Positions 50,001-62,000 of a DNA stretch of 64,000 nt are shown here, in pieces (the stretch's first letter is position 1; each line of letters begins with the position of its first letter). The DNA comes from Opisthorchis felineus (Eukaryota; Platyhelminthes; Trematoda; Opisthorchiida; Opisthorchiidae). The DNA lies in contig SJOL01001303.1 in the NCBI GenBank assembly GCA_004794785.1, positions 1 through 64,000 on the forward strand, in the 5' to 3' direction. The notes beneath the pieces were generated by a model that was given only the letters and a program-made list of their open reading frames with translations, made no database searches and was not told the DNA's origin. A program made the translations under genes and the position numbers.

Positions 50001-53000
50001 AACAAATATAAACGGGTAACATACCCCCTGAGTGAAAATCTGGGGATTGTCTGATTCCAACATCTGCTCGAGTTCCTCGTCTGTTCTGGGACATTCGGCT
50101 AAGGAAGAGAAAAGACACAACATGACAAGGTTACTCGCGTGAACACGAACAGGTTAAATATAAAAGACTGGAGAAAACCAATGTGAAAGGTGCAAAAACA
50201 TAGATGAAGTCAAGCTGTGCGAAACACGGCAAGAGATATCCAGTGTGATGAGAATTCTGAAATGGAAATACAGCCAGGGCGATGAGCGCACCGCAAAAAG
50301 GGGGATGTACAATATGGGTAATATCCAGTAAGAATGAACCCGACTTGAATGCACCACGCATATAACAGGTTTTACATGACAACTCTGACGCAAGCCGCAA
50401 AATGGATGGTTTGAGGAGATTAACAACAACCTGAACAAGCTCGAATAAGACATAAGCCACAAGATACAGATGGAAAATTCTATAATTTGGAAGTTTTCTG
50501 GTGAGGAGAGATATTCACAGTGGAGAGAACAAGCACACATACTGGGGCGAGGAACTTGGAATTGCATTTGGTACGAATAAGGAAGATAAATTGGATCAAA
50601 CTAAGGGTAAATAGTGAGCGGCTAAGACACAACGACGAGGAAACAGAGGGCTACGGATAGCACATTTGCCCGCAAAACCGATGAGTAGTTTGCATTCCCG
50701 GTGACCGAAACAGCAGCCACAGTCCACTTGAGCATAGTGATACATGCACAGGATGATTTGGAAGTTACAACTATTAGACTACCTACAGTCCCCTAAGAGG
50801 TTGTGTTTTAGCTGTGTTGACAAAGAACAACAGGGAAACAAGAGACTACAATACTCCCTCCCCAAAAAACAGACGAATTAGGTCGTACTACGGAAGGACG
50901 AATAGTCGCACATTTGTGAGGACCGTGTAAAGCTTTCGTGGAGGGAGCCATTGTAAGGTGCAATGTTGGATAGGGATGTCTGATAGAAAAATGACAGCCT
51001 TGTCCTACATTACACCTCACTATGGACCACTTGAACCCTCACTGATAAAAAGACGCGCATTGCTCATAAGCACGTTTTCAGGCCGGAAGGATAGGTGGTA
51101 TGACACCGAGGAAAGGAAATCCTGCTAATCTTAAAGAAATGGGTACTAAGAGATTAAACCATCGTGTTTGTGTCCAGAACATGCAGTGTAGTGCATCGGT
51201 TATAAATGGTGTACAAATGGGCGGTAGTTCAGTCTGGTGTAGGTCTTCATAAGCCGAAAGTAGGTTTATGATGTGAGGACGGACACATTGTTTGGATCAA
51301 TTCAGCACAGACACCATCACCTTCAGTTGTAAAGGCTGCATACATGGCGTACAGTGGATATAGCTGCGACCGTTTCGTTCGTCGAGGATCCTGGCGGATT
51401 GGAGGAAATAGCTTCCAACAGTTGGAAGAAACCGGACTCAAATGCGACTGCATCACACACACACACACATCTGGCTAGAATCAGTCATATCATAAGCAAA
51501 GAGCACGCCTTCGATGTCGTATACCGGGTACCTCTGGACCGATCACAGTTGGTACGATCCAGACTCCTATCAACTGCAGATGAGCTTGGAATCCGACTGC
51601 ATGACCTACAACTCTGTGTCCAGAAGAAACTTGAGCGACCCCTGAACCTGAGCTGGCCTACGAAAAATCCGATCCAGGCAAACTTGTCGGACACTGACTC
51701 CGTGACCCATTGGCCCGTGTACCTCTTATCTCACCTCCTTTTTCTTAATTTCCACGGGTATCCTCAATCACTTGAGAAAGCGATAGTCATCTACTTAATA
51801 AAACAACTGAAAAGGGTGTTCAAGACCGATGGGAAATAGACAGTAGGAGATAGTACATATCCCGAAAGGGTGGTTATGAGAAAACAACCTCTTCCCAAAG
51901 TAGTTTGGAGTTTTACTGATTAAGCTACTAAAGCACGGGGACTTCCGTTAAAACTAGAATGCGAAAAGTTTGTAATGTTCTCACACATTGTGTGTGGTCA
52001 CTGTAAGCTTCCATCGCATGCACTGTGGAACCCCTGATGGCACGTTTGCATGCGCAAACCACTGATATTCCCCGTTAACTCAGGAAATCTAATGACTAAG
52101 CGCCTAAACACAGCCACCAAATCATTCAGTTTTGGCAACATTTCGATTCACAGCTGATACGCTAACCAAGAGAGGCACGGGGGTTGAGCTGTTGCCAGTT
52201 TACCCAAGCTGATAGGAACAACTAAAAATCCAGAGGTGGATTCAAACCACGAAATGCCCTAATATCTGGACCATCTGGCATTCATAAGTAGGGGCAAGGC
52301 TTCTTCGATCACCTGTCTACATTCTGGTAGACCCAGCAATCATTACCTGTCACGAAAACCAATCGGTAACTGTTCTCAGGAATCCAGCATAATCGATGGG
52401 CTGTGTCAAGCAGAACGCCAGTGCTCCATGGCTTAACGACCTATAAGATAAAAAGCTGTTGTCAAGCGAAACAAGCTGCTTTTGTGCGTGAACGGAAAGG
52501 CAAGTGAGACACAAGTGGTAAACAATTACACTAGCGTCACAAAGAAGAAAGTAAGGCGTTGACTCGATAATTTATTGGCTGTTTGGATAGTTAAAGCTAG
52601 AGTGTGGAACATCACACGCATTTTCGACTATGAGTAGTTTGTGCCTTGAAAACCGCAGCTAACACTCTACTCGGACTCCATAAAACCTATCAGTCGAAAT
52701 GGTGAGTTGGAAAGTTGTTTGGCAGTGCACTTAAGGCATGACAGCAAGGTTAGCCAAGTGGATGAGAATGTAAACAACTTTAGCAGTGCATGGAACCTAT
52801 CAGATATGAATCAAAATACCGTAAGCTCAAGCCGGAGGGCGCACACCGGTTACCAAGACAACCGTACTACGCAAACACGAACATCTGCGTCGTTCCTAGT
52901 ACAGTGACAGTAAGTTATTTACCACATAACACCCAGCTAACCAGGGAGGCTCTAGTAACAAACGCAACTACAGAAAAAAATGAACATGGACCCGATAAAA

Positions 53001-56000
53001 CACCATTCACTTCGCATGCAAGCCGACTACCGACACTGACCACACTACGATCACATTAATGTAATTATGCATGCAACTACAGATTGAACCACTCAACGAA
53101 ACCGGAAACACATAAAGCATGGAGTTGTCTCTGCAGCTTACCAACTTCTAACTGCCGTTTGAGTTGAGCTTTACAGCGTTCTTTATAATCAACTTGTATG
53201 GCAGAAAAATATTTCATCACTTCGGTAAAGCGCTTGGACAGACTGACAAGCTGTGCGAAAAAAAACGGCCAGCAAGCAGTGAATTTAAAGGGGGAGCAAA
53301 GAAGCGAGAGGGAGTGGAGCAATTCGTTAAGCAAACCCAGAGCACACGAAAAGGGATTTAGCCGAGAATCACACAAATCAAACAGCGCAACACCTGGTGG
53401 GAGGCAGCAGCAACAATAATAGACGACTGGAGAGCGGCAACGGGCGTACCGATTTCCAGTTTCAGCTTGATTTGTGCTTTACATGCATCACGATAGTCAG
53501 TTTGCTCTTTATTGTATGCGGCCATGACGTCCATAAACCGCCGAGTAATGGTTGAGTGCTAAAACAAGAGATTCAGTAGCTGAACTGTAAATGTGTCGAA
53601 AGGAAACTCCACAGGACTGTTAACGTAATCATGACCAGTCTTGTCTGCAGACCAAAAAAACACAGTAGTAGATGCACTCATCTGCATACCTATTTCGTTT
53701 TGACGGGAGACTTATCTGTAACCCAGCTGAATCTCCCGTTTATGGTGCAGCACATTCGGTTGAAGATCACCATAAACGAGGGACTCAGCTGGGTTCCAGG
53801 CGAGTCTCCTGTCAAAACCGAATCTGTATGCAGGTGAGTGTATAAGTCGAATTTCGAGCAATTAGGATTCAAATAGAACATAAGGTGGATGGAAACTAAG
53901 GGATTGCGCCTACCTGATAAGCACAAAGAAGGACAAAACCAGTCGTGAACAGTCGGAGAGTCTTCAGCAATCGTATGAGTAGTTATTACGTCTATATAGT
54001 AGTAGTAGCCTTTTAAATGGCCAATCACCAGCGGTCCGTGCATCAGGAATACCGGAACGTGAGAAATCCGACCGATAGAGGCAGATTCAGTAGCCACAGC
54101 AATAGACAGGGTCGATAGCCAGTCAACGCCCCCATCAAACTGGAATCCCTTTAAGTTAAAAGCCCCAAACGGGTGGCTCAGAGTTATGCATCCTCCGTTT
54201 GACTTTCGATGGTCTTTGCAAGTGACCGTGAGTCTATTCTAAGAGGTCAACATGACGTCTACCATGTTAAAACAAACAGTTGCAGAAAAGTGCTTGCTTG
54301 ATGTCCTCTCAAGCTCCACACATTCTAATATTTCTACCAAATGAGTAATTTAAGACCTCTTGACAAAGGAGCAGATGTGGCGGGACAGTTTAAAAAGCTT
54401 AACGTTGGTGCCAAACTCGGTACCTCAAGATAAGAGTAAACCACAATGCCCCTAACTCAGGGGCTTCCAATGAAAAACGGCCAAAGTGGGTCTTCATGAG
54501 AAATGCTATATAATATCTGACGTACATTCAACTGCTATTCATTCGAACGCCTACTCTTGAATTCTTGAACAAAAAATGGATTGGTGACAGCAATCCATTT
54601 ATTGACAAAATTGATCACGTTTGTTTGAGTAGTGCGGTTTTTGTTCTCTTACCGAAAACAGCTGGTGCTGAAGTTCTAGCAAAGCAAGCAATGAGAAAGA
54701 GCAATCCTAATGAGCCCTCACTTTTTAATCGTGTGAAGAAATTTGAACGGGGTGAGTTCCGAATCAATCATCTCCAGTGGCCAGTAATCCATTTTGATAG
54801 CGCATCTTGGTTGTTCGAAACTGTCGCATTACTGCAAATATGACCACCGTCATTACGGTTGCAGTTACATGTCAGTTCCAGAAAATAACCCGACTTCTTA
54901 TAGGACGCCTTGGAATGAGTTGATTGTTCACAGAAACAGTGAACTTGTTTAATTACCTGAGCTCCAAATTGTGCATGTTTCTGGAGATATATGGACCGAC
55001 TGCAGTGTTACATTGCGCCGGCAGTTGTCCATTTTCTATAGAGCACCAATGCTAGCAATTTAGGTATTTACGTTACCAGGGACAGAGGAGTGAAACTTTG
55101 CTATATCACATCAAAGTATGACAGACCTAATGTGAAGCAACTCTGATGGCCGGAGACCTTCCCAGAGCTCGCTCACTGGGACCAAATATCACTGATAAGA
55201 CAGCGGGGCGAATGAAAAGATACACGAACAAGTGGAGGAAATAACAACGCGAGCATTGTTCAGTGACTTGAGCGTTCAACGAGTTTACCTGCGTTCTTCG
55301 AACTCGGACGGTGGCCAGGGAGGGATCTTTGGCTTCCTGTTCATGAATGGCTTGTTCCAACTCTGACAGATAGGTAAATAAGAGTACACGAAAACACAAA
55401 ATTTAGTGTTCATGGAACATTGTGGCGAGGACTGAGAAGGATTTAATTTTCCTGGAACATTAACACATACAGCCTGTAGGAACTGTGTACGGGATCAAAG
55501 CTATTTATCCATTCCCGTCTGTTACGAAGTCAGTACACTCATACAACCCAACAAGAAGTGAGACGGATTCGGAGCCAAGCTATGGCCTTCGCTAGGTAAA
55601 CAACGAGCAATCATTCCATTCTTACGGAACATGGACTCACAGCTGCACGTGCACTGGTGGTAAAGAGTCCGATTACAGTTTAACTTAAACTAGCTGTTGC
55701 GACAAACTCTGAGTTTATTTGAGCCAAATGCTCGTTTGCGACAGACGAGCATCAACTGTACCCAAACGTAACATATGGTGGAGGATCCTGATGGTCTAGT
55801 GGTATAACCGACCTGTGAAAGCGTAGACACAAATAACGCGTGCAGAATTGGTAAACGTAAAGATGATAGTTAACAGTTTACATACGAATACGAACGTTTG
55901 TCAATGTTCACTTCACCAATACGAAACAGAGGGGCGGCGGACTGAACTAAATGAGTAAGTTGAGTAACAATCAATAGCAGTGAGTAAATACCACAAGAGT

Positions 56001-59000
56001 ATCCTTCACTCTCGCTAAAGCGTCAGCCTGTCGTTGCTTTAGTAAGGGTTACTGGATTCACTAGATCCAAGCTAAGTATTCGTTTGCATTCGTCTGTTAC
56101 CCGACATTAAGAGCTGTCGATTATACTGACCATTAACGAGAATCGAAACGGCTACTGGTGGTCACCAACTGCTAGTTGCCTTAGCTGGTACACAAAGTAG
56201 CAAAATCGTAGAGTAAATATGTCGATCAGCCTGTTTGGCAGTAGGATTTAAGTGATACTACACGAAGATGGTACCACAAAAACAGCTCCGCACGTCTGAT
56301 TCGAGTGAAGGTAATGAAATAAGCATTCGATATACCAGATGTTGCAGAATTGCACGGAAATAGGCTATGTAGTGCTGCTGCGTTCCCCTTATCTAAAAAG
56401 CAGGAATTAGGGACTATATTGATTTGTTTCCAAACCTAACACTTCTGGGGCCGTAAGGCATATCACCTGTCGAATCCAACCTTTGTGAGAAAGCGCACAC
56501 CTGGAGGTGTAGCGTGATAGACAGTCCATTAGTTGGTAAAACCCTATTTCTGGCAAAGACAGCGTGAACACAAATCACCGACGAAATGGGGGAAACATAT
56601 TACCCTCGCTCGGAATCCGCTGGCCACGGAAGCAGTAATGCTCAGTTATTCTGTACGATCCTCCTAATGCCTTCGAAGTCTCACTTGATTGTGCAAAGCC
56701 TGAAGCGCTTAACCGAGCAATGGCACAACTTGTAACATGACGCACCGCGGCACATGTGGAGCGCACTCGTGCTCTCGTCAAAACCAGCCGTACTTAAGGA
56801 AAATAATTATCCTGAAAGTTACCGCTCTTTTACCACAAGTGCTTGAGGAGTGGATAAATCCAAGCAGTGTATATGATGTTAGTCTTTCGGTGGTGCTGGC
56901 GCGAATTCATAAGTGCACCTTGAGTATAGACAGATTACTTACACACTGAATCCAGATGGAGCTAAACACACAATGAGGCGCCAGCCGGAGACTGCAGCCG
57001 TAACAGGAGGCGATCTTTGTGCAGCTCATTCAGTTTAAACACACAAACAAGAGATTCAGTTGGGACTAACTGCAGTCACACGTTAACACAAACTTCGTTT
57101 GCGAATCAGTGTATTTCACCAATAATGAACGATTTTTGTGACAATCTAGTTGCCATACTGCTCATAAGCATTTCGGCGTTTCTATGTAACTGAGCTGGTA
57201 AACTGACCAAATTCGTTTGGTCAGGAAGTGAGACACGTACGATGAAAAGTACGACTTCATTTTATTCGACAAGCTAAATGGGAGTTTACAACAAACAAAG
57301 AAGAAATCTTTTAGTCTTCTTGGAGAAGAATTAGACAAATGCAAATAGGTCAAGCAACAACAGCTTCCCCAAGATCAGCGTGCAGAAGTGAGGTAATTGC
57401 GAAAGCACCGGTCTGATGAACAGACAAAGCCAACGTTTAAAGCCTGTGTGTGCACTCGCGGTTGCTACTTGCAAGAGTAGCACGTCGATGATGACGGACG
57501 ACTTTAAATGCAGTGCGACAGACAAATCCAGAGCAGGGAACAGAAACCTGAATCAAACCGACAAACTGTGACAGTACACAAGTGAACTGGTGCCTTGCGT
57601 GTATTATTCAGATGAATGTAGGGACTTAGTGTTAAACCGCACTCACGAAGCTGTTGATTACGAACAAGTACTCGTGAAAGACAAGCACAAGATACTAAAT
57701 GAGGTTCGCATCAGTTGATTCAACGTGAGATGGGCCGATGAAACTACCTACGTAAAGAAGAGTTCACTAGTATCGGACGGTAAAAATACACGGAAACTTA
57801 CGTTTTAGCTTTAGTCGCACTTGACCTGCACTGGTTTTTACGGCATCTGTGAGTTCTTCAATCTCCTGTTTGGTTCCTTTGTAAGGAGGGTGAGAATCAA
57901 AACGATAATGCCGGCATAAGGGAAATCTAATCGACGGAGCAATCAATCAGGTTTTGAAACAACAAAACGAGTGATGTGAAAAAGTCTCTACCAATCTATG
58001 TACTCGACCTGAACTTCTTAATTCAAGCGCAAATAGACGGACATGTCTACATCTATTCAAAAAGACAACTGGTATTCATATCCAACAACATGAAAAGGAA
58101 ACAAGTGTCTAGCTTATACGAGGACAAAGCAATTGCACCTAGCCATGGATACCATACGCTGACAAGAAATAGTGTGGTTAAGTACACTTATCTTCAAGTT
58201 GATACACTTGAGTACCAGTAGCAGTTGGCTAACCTCGCGAAGTCGTTACAGAATAAAGACTAAACAGATGGACTAACTAGAATTAAAGTGATTTCATGAA
58301 GACGAGATATGGCAGCAGAGTCCCTCGATTACGGAGAAACCTGGAAAGTGGATTTGGAGGCGAATACCTGAAAAAGAATCATGAGCCTCTAAAAAGTTTC
58401 AAAATGTCGTACCCGGAGTGGGATAAGTGAAAAATAATCACCAAAAACCCAGTGTGGCCTGGTTACTGGGACGATATTAGGACAGCCATAAATAAGGTAG
58501 CAGTTGCTTCTAACGAGCCAACGGGGTTATGCGCAATAATGGATCGCAACCATAAATGAAGTTCTGCATCCCAGTGAAAAACAAAGTCTTGGATGAATGA
58601 ATGAATGGAATGAATGAAGCCTGATATGTATACCGTATTGGTTGTGCGCACCCTCTAAGTTGTGTTTGAAGCGCGTTACACGAATGTCTGCAGCTATCGT
58701 ATTCAGTGTCTATGACTTGATGACTCCACCAGATCCTCATCCAGGATTACTGATGCATGTGAGTCATTATCATCACTACCATTATCATCATCACGGACAA
58801 TACACCAGTCGTAGAAACTTGCGCTTAACTTCCATACAACCATGGAAGAAGGGCGCAGTAGTGTGAAAAGGGAAGGGAGAAGTGGAGACTCATGACCCTA
58901 TAGAGAACGACCAGGACCTAGGTGCCTACAGCTTCCAAAACCATTGAGATAAAACACCTGAGTATCGTGTTGGATCAAGATGCCATCAGCGGGTTCGATC

Positions 59001-62000
59001 CAAGGTCCTTTGCAAACCTCACCCAACACAAGCGCGGCACACAACGACGGATAATCGTTAGCTGGGTAGTCCGCCTAAGAAGTGGCAGCAAACGCGCCAT
59101 TGTGACCGACTGCATACCATATCCTGTAGGGTTCTCAACCACGCGCAAAAGTAGTCGCATGGACCCCATCTAGGAATATCCTACAGCGCTCAACTTGACA
59201 GTAGCCATTTTTATTTCACGTTGCTAGCTTAGCGAACTTTTCGTCAACAAGGGTTTGCAGTGGAAAACAAGTTGGTAGATTGTGATCGGGCATACGTAGT
59301 ACGCCACCCAATCACCTTAACCTGATAAGCTTTATGTGCCACTCGATTGGATCCGACTCATAACCTAGTACTCGATTACGGACCGTTTCATTACGCATAC
59401 ACTGCAGCCAGTTAACATCTGCAGTGATCACACGTTTGAAGATGCTTGAGTTCTTCAGGTCGAAGGGGTCAAGTATTAGGGTTATAGAGTTGGGCTGTTC
59501 CCATCGTAGTTCTATACACACGGTCTTTTAACCCCAGTGACACTTATTTCTGACACCCAAGGTGATGCATGACAAATATTACTCGTGCGTTGGTCATACG
59601 CACACTGACTTCATCCATCACAGTGCAGCCGAGATAAGTAGACCGATTAACAAACTGAAGCTCCTCCCTCTGAGGTCTCAAAGTGTTACATGGGAGTAGG
59701 GAGTCTTGCAGCAGACCCTTGCACTTTAAAGGTGCTAACTGCATGCCGAAAAAGGATATAACTCCCGAGACTTTATTTATGGTAGTTTGTACAGACGCGT
59801 GACAGTCAAATAAGGGAAATATTACATCGCATAATCCAGGTCTGCCAAGCCTTCTTCAAATGTAGTTTCGCGACTTACTCCACAGTACAATCAAGGATGG
59901 TGTCATCGACAAAATCCTACATAAATGGCGAGACGGGGAAAATACCTGGCGAACTCCACTAGTTGTGCGGGAACTTTCGGATAGCTCATTGTAAACCCTA
60001 ACATGACCAGAAGTATGTGAATTAATGACATGGCGATTATTAACAAACTTCGATGGCACTTATAGTTTACCAAGCATATATGGAAGAGCCAGCCTATCCA
60101 CAAAGTCGAAGGCTCCTTTGGAATCAAGTTAAACCGCCGCAAGTGGTCGGCGATACGTGTGACGCCGTTCATGCACTTGAGGTAATGTGAAGATCCGGTC
60201 GATGCACCCTCACCCTCACCTCATCTCCGTCTTCCAACAACACCGGTGGGGGTCATCCGGCCCAGCGGCTCGACGGCAATTCAAGTCAGAAAGGTATATC
60301 AGTATTTCAGAAACTGAGGGAGGGTGTAACCCCATACCATGGCTCGAGTTAGGTACGGAAGCAGACGGTCAACTAAAATGTTGTCTAAACTATTCAGTCC
60401 AGCAGTCAAGACGCTGATTCCCTTGTTATAAGCGAAATTTCCAAAATTACCTTGACGACCTCACTAATAGTCGGCTTTTTGGATTCAGTTTTGCTTATCC
60501 GGACATTCACAGCTGCACTAGCTTCCTCCACTTCCAGAGTTATCGGGCTTTCTTTACCTGTAAGCAGACTATGAACGAGCTTACGTCTAACGACTCTTTT
60601 GCCTGAGCCGTGCTCAGCTTCCAAAGGGATGAGAAGTCCCGCATTCAGGAGGAGGGTGACCGTTCTGAAAATCACTGCTTACTTGGTGGCCCTCAGAAAG
60701 ACCACATGCCGGGTTCCCTTTCGTACGGATCGCGGTGCGTATCACGTCCTATCTACGACTGATGTCGCCTGAGGATGTGGCTCTTGAGGCTTCGCATAAG
60801 CTACTTTGATAAGATCGTTTCACTTGTGGGTTAGAGGGTCGCTCTACAGACAAACGGGGAGTTTGTTACTTCGACCTCCCCAGGAATCATAAATTTTACA
60901 CAGGAAGAAAGCATAATCTGAATCGATGGGAATGGCCCAGACTCAAGAATAGGTCATCAGAACTAGGTGCTAATCGCAATATGGTTAATTGGGCTTTACA
61001 GTTGCCTATCTGTAGGGGGAAGCCATGTAGCGCAACGTCGTCTATGGCGTTTGAATTCAGCACTACTGAGACTATCACCACTGTCATTACGTCTTGGGCC
61101 TAGGCTGAACAAGCCACCAATTCGTGCCTCTGATGAACTGAGACGTCCTACTTGTCATTCAGATCACCAGCAAATGACTGTATGTAAACTCCTCGTGCTG
61201 GATAGGAGATTGGTGAGTTTTCGATGTTTCTTTCACCGAATCAGAGTAATAGTTAGTTGGTGTACATGCAAACTATGAATAGAGAACGGGTATTATTTCG
61301 GCCAGTGCGGGTCTTCATGGAAGTTGACAAACGAACAGCGAAAAGGGGGATGTTTATGGGGATCCCGTCGAGTAAAGATTCTGTTCGAGAGTTGATAGCT
61401 ACGCCAACGCTGACGTAACCCACTGCAACAGATGCAGAATATCCTGAAGTTCGTAGGTAGCAGCATCTAAATAACAGGGTTCTATAGGCTCGAATACCAC
61501 ACAGGGACTTTGTATTCGAGTTTTGAAAACGGAGCGAACACCTATCGACAGTGTCAACAGTGCGCAAAGAGCACCTTGCTGCATGATTTGTTTCGAAGGT
61601 TCCATATTTGAAATCGCTATAAAGACAGGGGACGAGATCAGAAAATATGTGGAGCTGCAGAAGTGAGCGGTGACATTGGTCATTTCTTTGGATCCAAGCC
61701 GGATATACATATCACTGAGATCCAAGAAGGGCGATCGTTAAATGGAGCAGGGAGAAGGAAGTGTCAGAAGCAGCCTGTTTTCCATTACCCGCCCTGCTGC
61801 ATGCAGTAAGAAGAGCAACCTGGCTGACGGCACCGCGCAACCGTCGACGTGGTGTGAAAGTATCGGTATTCGTATAGTTCATTGGGAGAGATAATGTCGG
61901 ACAGCTCAACCCTAGACAGGAGGACTCAAAAGTCTGGCCACAAGGCAGCAGTGGTTGGCATGAGACTACCAGAGTGATGGAACTTTTAGGGAACATATCG

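Larger units (their letters stand above)
50099..53141 (-). other. Intron (3.0 kb to the nearer Hc exon)
   Basis: Includes a (CA)n run at 51,454-51,469, an unassigned 161-codon plus-strand frame (51,354-51,839) and a tRNA-like fragment (52,220-52,285). I saw no further copy of an Hc exon. Confidence 0.7.

Noticed and set aside
55786..55870. Possible functional tRNA gene
   Set aside because: Only the 5' end and A box resemble a tRNA; no anticodon arm, B box or acceptor-stem closure.
58642..58866. Open frame with a His/Tyr-rich run (HHYHYHHH)
   Set aside because: The run comes from an ATC/CATTAT simple repeat on the plus strand.
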